Source: an uncultured Alphaproteobacteria bacterium (GTDB taxonomy: Bacteria; Pseudomonadota; Alphaproteobacteria; UBA7985). From it: a stretch of 51,138 nucleotides of DNA. The notes beneath the pieces were generated by a model, which ran no database searches, had not been told where the DNA came from, and saw only the letters and a list, made by a program, of their open reading frames with translations. The stretch lies in assembly GCA_905479265.1 (NCBI GenBank), contig CAJQLX010000041.1, positions 1 through 51,138 of the forward strand. Reading direction: 5' to 3'. The position numbers and the translations under genes are program-made. Numbering within the stretch: the stretch's first letter is position 1; every line of letters starts with the position of its first letter. Below, in pieces: positions 35,493 to 43,955 of this stretch.

Positions 35493-37028
35493 CTAGACGT
35501 TGCGGCCTGCGTCTTTCCAGTAGGGCTCGCGCAATCTGGCTTTAAAGATTTTACCGCTGTCTTCCCGAGGAAGAGCGTCGTGAAGATCGATGATTCGAGG
35601 GTGCTTAAACCGAGCGAGCTTTCCATCGAGGAATGTGCGTAAAACGCTTTCGTCACACGGTAATCCCGGCACAGGTTGCACCGCTGCTACGACCTGCTCG
35701 CCAAATTCGGCATCTGGGGCTCCAAACACGGCAACGTCCTGAACGCAGGGTGCGCGCATCAGCACCGCTTCAATTTCCGCCGGGAAAATGTTGGCGCCAC
35801 CAGAGATGATCATATCCTTCTTCCGATCGGTGATGAACAAGTAATCATCGTCGTCCAACCAGCCCAAGTCGCCGACGGATAAGTGCCCGTGTTTTTCCGC
35901 TTTCTTGCGACCATCGGGGTCGTTGGAATAGTCAAAATCGCCAAACACATCCATTCGCGCGTAGATTTCGCCAACCGCACCGCGCGGAAGCTCCTTGCCT
36001 TCGCTGTCGAGGATGAGAACCGTTCCGCCCATCTGCATCCGTCCGGCCGTACCCGGTCGTTCAAGGGCATCAGCAGATGACGCCATGGTCATAAAGCCGA
36101 TCTCTGACGCGCCGTAGGTTTCCCAAAAAACCGGTCCCCACCAGTCGATCATCGCTTGCTTCAGATCATGAGGCCAAGGCGAGCCAGTGGAGATGCAAAA
36201 TTCAACCGAAGAGGTGTCGTAGCGGTCTTTTTCGGCCTGTGGCAGCTTGAGCAAACGGCTCATCATGGTTGGGACCAGATACACGTGCGTGATCCGTCGC
36301 GCCTCAATCGTTGCGAGGAAGGAATGCGGCTCGAACTTTGGTGCGATCGACGTTGAAACCCCTTCGCTGACCAGCGCCGCACTTGTCAACGTCGAGGGGG
36401 CAGAGTGATAGACGGGGGCCGCCGTAAAGAAATGCGAACCCGGTTTGAAGCCCATCATCTCCTTACCGATCCGTTTTAGGGCGTCGGTGAAGTCCCCACG
36501 AGGGCCGGAACTGATGCGGCGAATGCCCTTTGGACGACCGGTGGAGCCCGAGGTGTAGCGCCGAAGCGGTCGCATGGAAGCAGGTTGGGTGAGCGGTTCA
36601 TGGCCTGCGACGAGGTCGTCCCATTCAGGGAAATCCGGCTCAGCCGTCGCGGCTGCGTCTGTGATGCTGTAGGTGGACCGCAAAGCCGCATCGGGCGTGA
36701 CGGCAATCACCCGACGCCCGCGCAGCGCAGGGCGCAACGTGTCGATGAGGTCGCGGTGGATGATGACCGTTTGGGCCTCGCTATCGTCGCAAATCGCCGT
36801 AACTTCGTCTGCCGCGCCATGCCAGTTCAGCGCCACGAGGATCGTTCCAGCTTTGGCCGCTGCTCGCATGATCTCCAGTTGCGTCAGGTCGTTGCGCATC
36901 ACCAGCGCGACCGACTCATCCTCGCCACAGCCCAAGGCGATTAGTGCACTGGCGCCCCGTGCGGCCCTGTCTTCCAAGGCGTCGTGCGACAGGGTGCGAT
37001 CGAAATCGCTTATCGAAGCGTCAGTCAT
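35493..37028 (-). CDS. AMP-forming acyl-CoA synthetase / ligase
   Basis: A 511-residue member of the ANL (AMP-binding) superfamily. The P-loop YTSGSTGRPKGI is at residues 158-169. The A5-type motif is WETYGASEIGF. LSVGDLGWLDDDDYLFITDR carries the ribose-binding Asp and hinge region, and IISGGANIFPAEIEAVLMRA and the C-terminal PREDSGKIFKARL give the catalytic lysine. It activates a carboxylic acid with ATP and transfers it to CoA; the substrate (medium/long-chain or aromatic acid) is not determinable. No other fatty-acid gene is adjacent. Starts at ATG 37028. Confidence 0.9.
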   Translation of the reverse strand: MTDASISDFDRTLSHDALEDRAARGASALIALGCGEDESVALVMRNDLTQLEIMRAAAKAGTILVALNWHGAADEVTAICDDSEAQTVIIHRDLIDTLRPALRGRRVIAVTPDAALRSTYSITDAAATAEPDFPEWDDLVAGHEPLTQPASMRPLRRYTSGSTGRPKGIRRISSGPRGDFTDALKRIGKEMMGFKPGSHFFTAAPVYHSAPSTLTSAALVSEGVSTSIAPKFEPHSFLATIEARRITHVYLVPTMMSRLLKLPQAEKDRYDTSSVEFCISTGSPWPHDLKQAMIDWWGPVFWETYGASEIGFMTMASSADALERPGTAGRMQMGGTVLILDSEGKELPRGAVGEIYARMDVFGDFDYSNDPDGRKKAEKHGHLSVGDLGWLDDDDYLFITDRKKDMIISGGANIFPAEIEAVLMRAPCVQDVAVFGAPDAEFGEQVVAAVQPVPGLPCDESVLRTFLDGKLARFKHPRIIDLHDALPREDSGKIFKARLREPYWKDAGRNV

Positions 37029-37224
37029 GGGGTGTCCTCAGATTAGCCCTTGAGCCTAGACGCCTAAGCCTAGAAGCAGGACGTCAATATTTGCGCGAGA
37101 TCTCATGGGACCACGACGGTAGTGCGCCAAGATGGCAAAGGCCAGATTTGTCATTGCATTCCCACGGTCAAACCCGCACTTGAAAGGCCACAGACCTTCC
37201 CAATCTTGCGACACAGAGACCCAA

Positions 37225-37425
37225 ATGAGCGATGCAATCATAGAGCTGGAAATCAGACTGGCGCATTACGAAACTGTTTTGGGCGATCTGAGTGATGTTG
37301 TCGCGAAACAGCAGGACCAGATCGACCAACTAATTGCCGAGGTTGTTCGGTTGCGGGAGCATCATGTTGAAGACAACGACTCCCTCCAGCTGCCTCCCGA
37401 AGACACGCGGCCGCCGCATTATTGA
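37225..37425 (+). CDS. slyX: SlyX family protein
   Basis: A 66-residue, mostly helical protein. IELEIRLAHYETVLGDLSDV, then QQDQIDQLIAEVVRLREH, forms a continuous coiled coil, and the tail ends in the characteristic PPHY. Length matches SlyX (about 70 residues). Function is poorly defined. The ATG at 37225 is chosen for the family start and GAGA upstream; the frame runs back to 37132. Confidence 0.88.
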   Translation: MSDAIIELEIRLAHYETVLGDLSDVVAKQQDQIDQLIAEVVRLREHHVEDNDSLQLPPEDTRPPHY

Positions 37426-37472
37426 AAAGCGCTGCAAACGCGTGCCATCCCAACCAAAAAGGCCCAACCAAA

Positions 37473-37502
37473 AAAGGCCCGGCCGCAAACGACCGGGCCT
37501 TT
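37473..37502 (-). terminator. Intrinsic terminator of cysK
   Basis: AAAGGCCCGG (37473-37482) pairs with CCGGGCCTTT (37493-37502). On the minus strand the stem is followed by a T-run, just past the cysK stop. The same stem also faces the slyX transcript. Confidence 0.88.
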
Positions 37503-37515
37503 GGCTTGTCTTGGC

Positions 37516-38568
37516 TTAGGCGGTTGGAAATTGCCCTGACGGTGTGGATTGCGCGATGGCGGTTTCTTCGTCACTCATCCACTCATCAATGCCGTCAAAC
37601 AGCATGGATGATAGATAGCGCTCACCCGTATCCGGCAGCATGGCCAAAATGGTTGAGCCAGCGGGTGCTGACGTCGCCGTTTCTATGGCTGCCGCGAAAC
37701 TGGCACCGCCTGAGATTCCTGTGAAAATGCCCTCTTCTTTGGCCAAGCGGCGAGACCACTGAATGGACGATTGGTCGTCCGCTGGCACCAGCACGTCCGC
37801 GTAATCCTTGTCCACGGCTTCTTGCAGGACGTCAGCGATAAAGTCGGGGGTCCACCCTTGGATCAGGTGTGGCGACCAAGCGGGGTGCGTCACCGATGGT
37901 GTGCCGTCCGCGTTGCGCTCCTGCTTCACGCCACTGGCAATCAGACCGGCGTTGGTTGGCTCACTGAGGATGATTTTGGTATTCGGCATCTCGCGTTTCA
38001 GGACGCGTGACACGCCGGCAACCGTGCCGCCAGTGCCATAGCCCGTCACCCAATAATCAAGACCCGTCTCCCGAAAGTCCCGCACGATTTCAGCACCGGT
38101 GGTGGCTTCGTGAATATCAGCGTTGGCTTTGTTCTCGAATTGCTGCGCCCAGAACCAGCCGTTTTGCTCAACGAGTTCACGAACCTTTTCGATCATCCCC
38201 AAGGCTTTCCCCTCTTTCGGGGTCAAGACGACCTTTGCGCCCAAGAACCGCATCAGCTTTCGGCGCTCAATGCTGAAGCTTTCCGCCATGACGATCACGA
38301 GCGGGTAGCCTTTCGCGGCACAGACCATGGCCAAGCCGATACCCGTGTTGCCACTGGTTGCTTCGACAACGGTCTGTCCAGGCTTCAGCGAGCCGTCCTT
38401 TTCAGCTTGCTCGATGATGTTCATCGCCAAGCGGTCTTTGACCGATCCACCCGGATTTGCCGATTCGAGCTTGACGTACATCGATACGTGATCGGGCGCT
38501 ATTCTCTGGATTTTTACGCAAGGGGTGTTCCCAATCAGATCAATGACCGAGTTATTTTGGTTCGACAT
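37516..38568 (-). CDS. cysK: Cysteine synthase A
   Basis: A 350-residue O-acetylserine sulfhydrylase: O-acetylserine plus sulfide gives cysteine and acetate. The PLP lysine is K44 in NPGGSVKDR; the substrate loop is TSGNTG (residues 70-75); the phosphate loop is GYGTGGTVAGV; and GISGGASFAA holds the PLP-nitrogen contact. About 25 residues longer than E. coli CysK, mainly at the C-terminus, a form common in alphaproteobacteria. No cysE is adjacent. A hairpin (CGCGGC 38700-38705 with GCCGCG 38712-38717) lies upstream in its leader region. Confidence 0.93.
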   Translation of the reverse strand: MSNQNNSVIDLIGNTPCVKIQRIAPDHVSMYVKLESANPGGSVKDRLAMNIIEQAEKDGSLKPGQTVVEATSGNTGIGLAMVCAAKGYPLVIVMAESFSIERRKLMRFLGAKVVLTPKEGKALGMIEKVRELVEQNGWFWAQQFENKANADIHEATTGAEIVRDFRETGLDYWVTGYGTGGTVAGVSRVLKREMPNTKIILSEPTNAGLIASGVKQERNADGTPSVTHPAWSPHLIQGWTPDFIADVLQEAVDKDYADVLVPADDQSSIQWSRRLAKEEGIFTGISGGASFAAAIETATSAPAGSTILAMLPDTGERYLSSMLFDGIDEWMSDEETAIAQSTPSGQFPTA

Positions 38569-38904
38569 TGTGTGAGCCTTTCTGGTGGAGAGGGGGGTTA
38601 AAACTGTGGCTGCGAGCCGTCACGGCTGCTCACGCCCTTAAAGTGCGCCCGCCGGCCGTGGGTTTTAAGAGGCAGGGTTTACGGAAAACAGAAAAACGGC
38701 GCGGCCAAGCAGCCGCGATGGAACGCTTTTCCAATTCTGGTGACCGAAATGCCTTCATCTTTGGCAGCGTCGCTTTAATCAAAACATACAACGGATTTGC
38801 AACGTATCAGTTCTAAGCAACTAGGCGAGTCCATATTTTGAGCATGCGAGCCCACGCGGAGTATTCGTTGCGCATGCCACCCAAAGGCGAAGGGGTTGGT
38901 GCCG
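38569..38904. other. Intergenic region upstream of cysK
   Basis: A 336-bp gap on the minus strand between a membrane-protein gene and cysK; it should hold the cysK promoter. Only a 6-bp GC stem (38700-38717) stands out. No ORF or riboswitch-like fold is convincing. Confidence 0.35.
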
Positions 38905-39417
38905 CTAGAACGATCCGGGTTGCTGGTTCGGAAGCAGCCGCTTTTCGAGGAAATTCCGAAGTAAGGCAAAGCTGATAGCAACCGTGATGGATTTAGGCAC
39001 GGCCAGCACAAAATTCAGCAGTGAAAAGTAAGCGCACTGCGTCTGGTAATCCAAATTGGCTTCAAAAAGATCGTAATAAATGTGCTGTTCAAACGTGCCA
39101 AACGAGCACGTCGTATAGCGTATCAGCATGATCAGTGCGGTCAAAACGACCGACATGACGACATAGTCCCATACTTGATTCTTACGAAAAGCGCGCATCG
39201 TGACCATCAAAATGGGACCGAACAATACGGCGAGCATGGAACCCTTGCTGGTGAAGCCGACAAAGACCAGCGGGTTGAAGTCGATTGCCTCTAACTGCTC
39301 AACCACTTCCAAAAGGACGTTGAGGCCGTAAAAAACCAGCAATGCGCACCAAATGCTGATTGTTTCGAGGGCAACAAGGCCCACTCGGGTCAAGCGTGAA
39401 ATCTTCTGTGATGCCAT
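38905..39417 (-). CDS. Four-helix membrane protein of unknown function
   Basis: A 170-residue inner-membrane protein with about four hydrophobic segments: LETISIWCALLVFYGLNVLL, SMLAVLFGPILMVTMRAF, DYVVMSVVLTALIMLIRYT and FVLAVPKSITVAISFALLRN. The C-terminus is short and basic (LEKRLLPNQQ). No family is recognised. Start choice is uncertain: the ATG at 39417 or a TTG at 39438, neither with a clear RBS. Confidence 0.6.
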   Translation of the reverse strand: MASQKISRLTRVGLVALETISIWCALLVFYGLNVLLEVVEQLEAIDFNPLVFVGFTSKGSMLAVLFGPILMVTMRAFRKNQVWDYVVMSVVLTALIMLIRYTTCSFGTFEQHIYYDLFEANLDYQTQCAYFSLLNFVLAVPKSITVAISFALLRNFLEKRLLPNQQPGSF

Positions 39418-39771
39418 ATCGCGAAGGTGCGCTACCAAACCAATGAAAGAGAAACCGACGCGGGCAACCTAGGAGTTCTCCGCAGCCGGGTCACGTAGAA
39501 TAGTGGAATACCACTTATATGACTGGGTTTGCGTTTGAAGCGTTCCCTTGAGATCCCCTCAACAGGGGGGGGTCGGCGTTGATCAACAGCCTGCACTGGC
39601 CTTTTCACAACGGGCAACATAACCACTAAAATGAAGAAGTAAGCTCTAGTTCTAGACCGTATTCTCTTACTGAGCAGGTTGCATGAGCAATACATCTCAA
39701 AGGCAAAGAAATATTTTTGCATTTAAACGATTCTAACCGAGGCTATTGATTGGAAAAAACAGGAGTGAATC
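39418..39771. other. Intergenic region between divergent genes
   Basis: About 350 bp between the membrane protein and the ABM-like gene, presumably containing both promoters. A G-run (39566-39574) and an AT-rich stretch (39700-39735) are visible. Nothing else can be assigned. Confidence 0.35.
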
Positions 39772-40065
39772 ATGAGTATTATTGTTGTCGCACAAGCAGC
39801 GTTTTCTGAGTCGGGCGCGCAAGCCTTTATCGATTGGAGTAAGAGCCCGGATGGGTACGTTCTTACGCGCGCCTATGATGGCTTTGAGCACATTGAAACG
39901 TGGTTGGGTGAAGACCAGAAGACCGTTTATCTCTATGAAAAGTGGGCATCCAAAGAGCATCATCAGGCTTATTTGAAATTCCGGATCGAAACCGGCCTCA
40001 TGGAATTCCTTGGTCCGCATTTGGAAGGCGAATTCACTGTCAGCTACTTCCACAATGCAGACTAA
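39772..40065 (+). CDS. Antibiotic biosynthesis monooxygenase (ABM)-like small protein
   Basis: A 97-residue cytoplasmic protein with a dimeric ferredoxin-like barrel pattern: IIVVAQAAFSESGAQAFIDW, then YDGFEHIETWLGEDQKTVYL, then YEKWASKEHHQAYLKFR. The phrase YEKWASKEHHQAY is the ABM hallmark. Members are heme-degrading, quinol-modifying or unassigned enzymes; which applies here is unknown. AGGAG precedes the ATG. It is monocistronic, with a terminator after it. Confidence 0.85.
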   Translation: MSIIVVAQAAFSESGAQAFIDWSKSPDGYVLTRAYDGFEHIETWLGEDQKTVYLYEKWASKEHHQAYLKFRIETGLMEFLGPHLEGEFTVSYFHNAD

Positions 40066-40110
40066 AGTGTCCGTCTATTAACGGGCTTGGAGCTTCGCGC
40101 TCGGAGCCGT

Positions 40111-40149
40111 AAAAAAGCGCCCCAAGACCGATCCCGGGGCGCTTTTTTT
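40111..40149. terminator. Bidirectional intrinsic terminator
   Basis: AGCGCCCC (40116-40123) pairs with GGGGCGCT (40136-40143), flanked by an A-run on the left and a T-run on the right, so it can stop the ABM-like gene (plus) and the ABC ATPase operon (minus). Confidence 0.92.
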
Positions 40150-40171
40150 CTGTCAAAACGGCGTCGTGGGC

Positions 40172-40990
40172 TCAGCTGCTGAACTCAATCTTTGGCGCGG
40201 CGGAGAGCAGCATTTTTGTGTAATCCTGCTGGGGTTTGGAAAACAGGTCCACGGTCGCTTGTTCCTCAACCAAAACACCCTGATTGAGCACCCCAATCTT
40301 GTTGGCCATGGTCGAAACCACGGCCAAGTCGTGGGTGATGAACAGGTAGGTCAGGCCAAAATCTTGTTGCAGTGATTTCAGCAGATTGAGCACCTGCGCT
40401 TGCACAGAGACGTCGAGCGCAGAGGTTGGCTCATCACAAATGATCACCTCCGGCTGGCTGGCCAGCGCGCGCGCGATGGAAATACGCTGGCGTTGACCGC
40501 CGGAGAATTCGTGCGGAAATTTGCCCGCGTCCGTCTCGCTCATCCCGACTTGTTCCAGCAGTTCGGCCACCCGCCGTCGCTGCGCGGTGGCACCGTCGAT
40601 GAGATTAAACGCACGCATGGGTTCGCTGAGAATATCCCCCACTTTCCAGCGCGGATTCAGGCTGGCGTAAGGGCTTTGGAAGACCATCTGGATCCGGCGC
40701 CGCAAACGCTGTTGCTCCTGCCGATTCATGGACGCGTTGCCGAGGTTCTGGCCGTCTATGGTTATCGAGCCAGCAGAGGGCTGCATCAGGCCAACAACCA
40801 TGTTGGCGATGGTCGATTTTCCAGACCCTGACTCCCCAACAAGCGCGTAGGTGGTCCCACGTTCGATTTCAAAGTTCACGTGGTCAACGGCTTTGAGCAA
40901 GCGCTTGGGCTGCATGGTCAGTTTGCGAACAATCCACGGCTCGGACAGGTCAAAGGTGCGACAGAGGTCTTTGGCAACAACAAAGCTCAC
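40172..40990 (-). CDS. Dipeptide/oligopeptide ABC transporter ATPase (DppF/OppF type)
   Basis: A 272-residue ABC ATPase. Walker A GESGSGKS (residues 52-59), signature SGGQRQR, Walker B VIICDEPTSALD and the switch His in LFITHDLAVV are all intact. It pairs with the upstream ATPase to power a peptide-type importer. I choose the GTG at 40990, which overlaps the upstream TGA as GTGA and has GGAGA 7 bases upstream; the frame can be read back to 41011 inside the neighbour. Last gene of the operon. Confidence 0.9.
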   Translation of the reverse strand: MSFVVAKDLCRTFDLSEPWIVRKLTMQPKRLLKAVDHVNFEIERGTTYALVGESGSGKSTIANMVVGLMQPSAGSITIDGQNLGNASMNRQEQQRLRRRIQMVFQSPYASLNPRWKVGDILSEPMRAFNLIDGATAQRRRVAELLEQVGMSETDAGKFPHEFSGGQRQRISIARALASQPEVIICDEPTSALDVSVQAQVLNLLKSLQQDFGLTYLFITHDLAVVSTMANKIGVLNQGVLVEEQATVDLFSKPQQDYTKMLLSAAPKIEFSS

Positions 40991-41937
40991 GATGCAGTCT
41001 CCATCAACCAACAGGCCGCTCGATCAGACATAAGGGGCGGGCGCTCGGTCCTGCAGCGTTCATGCACTTGATTGCAACGGGGGTTAAAGGCGCAGCCGTT
41101 GGGTAGGGCGTCGAGTTTGGGCATGGAACCGGGGATCTGGAACAACGTCTTTCCAAAGGATTTGGCATCCACGCTCGGCGTCGAGGCCATGAGGCCTTGG
41201 GTGTAAGGATGCTGGGGGTTCGTCAGCACCTCGCGCGTGCTTCCGATTTCCGCCAGTCGCCCTGCGTACATCACGGCAATTCTGTCACTGGTTTGGGCAA
41301 TAACGCCCATGTCGTGAGTGATGAGCATGACCGACGTTCCGCGCTCTCGACACAGTTTTTTAAGCAGGTCGAGAACTTGCGCCTGCACGGAAACATCCAG
41401 CGCTGTGGTTGGCTCGTCTGCGATCACCAACTTAGGCTCGGTCGCCAAAGCCAAGGCAACCACCACACGCTGACGCATTCCGCCGGAAAAGGCGTGGGGG
41501 TAGGCGTTGAGGCGGTCGGGATCGATGCCGACCTCGGCCAAGCCGTCGCGCGCGCGCTGGACGGCCTCGGATTTGCTGACGTTCATGTGCACCAGAATGG
41601 TTTCGATCAGCTGGTCGCCAACGGTGCGCAAGGGGTTGAGGCTGGTCAGAGGATCCTGAAACACCATGGAAATCTGTCGCCCGCGCAGGCGTTCGGGGTG
41701 CGCGTCCACGCGCTCCTGCTCGAACCAGACTTCGCCGGCGGACACGCGGCCCGGCGGGTCAATCAGCCCGATGATCGCAGCGCCCGTCATCGATTTACCG
41801 GCGCCAGACTCGCCAACGATGCCAAGAATTTCGCCTTTTTTGATGCTCAGGGAGAGGTCGTCAACGGCTTTGAGGGTGCCCCGACGGGTCTTGAAGGTGA
41901 CTTCCAGCCCCTTCAATTCAAGCAAGGTCTCAGTCAT
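40987..41937 (-). CDS. Dipeptide/oligopeptide ABC transporter ATPase (DppD/OppD type)
   Basis: A 316-residue ABC ATPase. Walker A GESGAGKS (42-49), signature SGGMRQR, Walker B LVIADEPTTALD and switch ITHDMG are present. The C-terminal oligopeptide/dipeptide extension (PGSMPKLDALPNGCAFNPRC with further Cys) is typical and in some relatives binds an iron-sulfur cluster. Its ATG overlaps the upstream permease stop by one base (TGATG). Confidence 0.92.
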   Translation of the reverse strand: MTETLLELKGLEVTFKTRRGTLKAVDDLSLSIKKGEILGIVGESGAGKSMTGAAIIGLIDPPGRVSAGEVWFEQERVDAHPERLRGRQISMVFQDPLTSLNPLRTVGDQLIETILVHMNVSKSEAVQRARDGLAEVGIDPDRLNAYPHAFSGGMRQRVVVALALATEPKLVIADEPTTALDVSVQAQVLDLLKKLCRERGTSVMLITHDMGVIAQTSDRIAVMYAGRLAEIGSTREVLTNPQHPYTQGLMASTPSVDAKSFGKTLFQIPGSMPKLDALPNGCAFNPRCNQVHERCRTERPPLMSDRAACWLMETAS

Positions 41938-42842
41938 CAGCGGAGCCTCGGGTTCAGGGTGTCTCGCAGCCAGTCACCAAACAGGTTAACCGACAGAGCC
42001 AGTGCCAAAAGGGTTAGGGCAGGAAACAGCAGAATCCACCATTCGCCGGAGAACAAGAAGTCCTGTCCAATGCGAATCAGGGTGCCAAGCGAGGGTTCGG
42101 TCCGCGGCGCGCCGACGCCTAAGAAGGACAGCGTGGCTTCGGCGATGATGGCCAAGGCAAGCGTAATGGTCGCGATGACCAGCACCGGTCCCAGCACGTT
42201 GGGCAGGATATGACGCAGCATGATCTGCCACCGGTTTAGCCCGATCAGACGCGCGGCGGCGACGTATTCTTTTTCTTTCTCAACCATCGTTGAGCCCCGA
42301 ACGGTTCTGGCAAAGTTGACCCACTCGGACAAACCAATCGACAGGATCAGCACTGTAATCGCCATTTCCTCCCGCAACTCAGCGGGGAGAAGCCCCCGTG
42401 CGACGCCAAAGATCAACATGGCGATGAGGATGGAGGGAAAGGTCATCTGGATGTCCGCCAATCGCATGATCAGCGTGTCCAGCCAGCCGCCCACGTACCC
42501 TGCGATCAGGCCAAGCAGCACCCCAAGAACCATCGCCAGCCCCACCGCCATCAGACCCACAAACAGCGACACCCGCAGGCCAAACAGGATGGCGGAGAAC
42601 AAGTCGCGGCCTTGGTCGTCGGTTCCCAGCAGGAACGTCTCACCGGTGAAAGCATTGGGCTCCATCGGTGCGGTAAAGCCGTTCATAAGGTTCAGGCTGG
42701 CGGCATCAAAGGGGTTGGTTGGCGCAATGAAGTTGGCGAGCAAGGCGCTCAACACCATAAACACCACGACGATCAGCGACACGATTGCGATGGGTGAGCG
42801 ACGGAAGGCATAGAAGAAGTCGGAATCAAAGAAACGGTGCAT
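41937..42842 (-). CDS. Dipeptide-type ABC transporter permease (DppC type)
   Basis: A 301-residue inner-membrane permease. An N-terminal helix (SPIAIVSLIVVVFMVLSALL) is followed by a periplasmic segment containing LLGTDDQGRDLFS, the DppC hallmark, then the BPD transport core; the EAA-type loop is AARLIGLNRWQIMLRHILPN. It forms the pore with the DppB-type protein. It is separated from that gene by 6 bp and overlaps the next ATPase gene. Confidence 0.92.
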   Translation of the reverse strand: MHRFFDSDFFYAFRRSPIAIVSLIVVVFMVLSALLANFIAPTNPFDAASLNLMNGFTAPMEPNAFTGETFLLGTDDQGRDLFSAILFGLRVSLFVGLMAVGLAMVLGVLLGLIAGYVGGWLDTLIMRLADIQMTFPSILIAMLIFGVARGLLPAELREEMAITVLILSIGLSEWVNFARTVRGSTMVEKEKEYVAAARLIGLNRWQIMLRHILPNVLGPVLVIATITLALAIIAEATLSFLGVGAPRTEPSLGTLIRIGQDFLFSGEWWILLFPALTLLALALSVNLFGDWLRDTLNPRLR

Positions 42843-42848
42843 AGCGTT

Positions 42849-43838
42849 CTACTGCCCTCTTGCCTGTTTGAGTTGACCATCACGCAAGCGCGGATCGATC
42901 ACCAAGTACAGCAAATCCACGATCAGGTTGATGATGACAAACAGCGTACCAACCAAAAGCAAGTAAGCGCTCATCACGGGAATATCGACAAAGTACACAG
43001 CGTTGATGAACATCAGCCCGACGCCCGGCCACTGGAAGACAGTTTCGGTAATGATGGCGAAGGCGACAATCGAGCCAAGCTGCAAGCCGGCGATGGTCAC
43101 CACGGGCACCAGCGTGTTTTTCAGTGCGTGGCTGAAGTAGACAGCCCGGTCGCTCAAGCCCCGCGCACGGGCAAATTTGATGTAGTCCTGCCGCAGGACT
43201 TCCAGCATTTCGGCGCGCGTCAGGCGCATGATCAGCGTCATCTGGTACAGGCCAAGCGTAATGCCCGGCAGAATAAGGGATTTCAGTCCCGAAACGCTCA
43301 AAAAGCCGGTTTTCCAGAAACCAAGATCGACCGTTTCACCGCGACCAAAGGACGGGAGCCACTTCAGCTCGACCGAGAACACCCAAATCAGCAGAACACC
43401 GATCAGGAAGGTCGGCAGCGAGACCCCGATGAGCGACGATGACAGGATGGTGTTTGCGATAAAGCCCCGTCGGTTTATTGCGGTATAAACACCAGCGACA
43501 ACACCCAGAACGATGGCAAAAATCGCCGATACCAAGGCCAGTTCCAGCGTTGCTGGCAGGCGTTGCAGAATCATGTCCGCAACCGGCTGTGCCGTTCGGT
43601 AGGAAATACCGAAATCAAACTGCAGCGCACGGCCGACAAAGCTAAAATACTGAACGTGCAGGGGGTCATTTAGCCCCAGAGCTTCAATCAGCGCGTCACG
43701 ACGATCATTGCTGGCCTCTTGACCCAACAAGTTATCAACGGGGTTTCCGACGTATCGGAAAATCATGAAAGAAACAAAGGCAACCAGGAACAGTACGAAA
43801 ACGGACTGGCCGAGGCGCCGCAATATGATCAAGAGCAT
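42849..43838 (-). CDS. Dipeptide-type ABC transporter permease (DppB type)
   Basis: A 329-residue inner-membrane permease. The start LLIILRRLGQSVFVLFLVAF is the typical DppB first helix, followed by DPLHVQYFSFVGRALQFDFG and the EAA loop ARARGLSDRAVYFSHALKN. The ATG at 43838 is chosen on homology of the first helix; the frame extends to 43946 without family support. It follows the binding-protein gene after 117 bp containing a folded RNA element. Confidence 0.9.
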   Translation of the reverse strand: MLLIILRRLGQSVFVLFLVAFVSFMIFRYVGNPVDNLLGQEASNDRRDALIEALGLNDPLHVQYFSFVGRALQFDFGISYRTAQPVADMILQRLPATLELALVSAIFAIVLGVVAGVYTAINRRGFIANTILSSSLIGVSLPTFLIGVLLIWVFSVELKWLPSFGRGETVDLGFWKTGFLSVSGLKSLILPGITLGLYQMTLIMRLTRAEMLEVLRQDYIKFARARGLSDRAVYFSHALKNTLVPVVTIAGLQLGSIVAFAIITETVFQWPGVGLMFINAVYFVDIPVMSAYLLLVGTLFVIINLIVDLLYLVIDPRLRDGQLKQARGQ

Positions 43839-43881
43839 AGCGCCAATGTTGATCGAACCCTCGCAAATCTCTAGGGGACGA

Positions 43882-43939
43882 TCTCTCCTTGCGTAGCGCA
43901 GCAGCGGCCTGTTCCGCCCCTCAAGGAGAGACGGAACAG
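43882..43939 (-). other. Structured dppA-dppB intercistronic RNA element
   Basis: Two perfect inverted repeats interleave: TCTCTCCTTG (43882-43891) with CAAGGAGAGA (43922-43931), 10 bp, and CTGTTCCG (43909-43916) with CGGAACAG (43932-43939), 8 bp. They are either alternative hairpins or a pseudoknot. The position between binding-protein and permease genes suggests mRNA stability or expression-ratio control. Confidence 0.65.
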
Positions 43940-43955
43940 AGCGCACGGCGTTACA

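Noticed and set aside
41197-42213. 338-codon ORF antisense to the ABC ATPase and permease
   Set aside because: It spans two intact ABC genes on the other strand and has no recognisable motifs.
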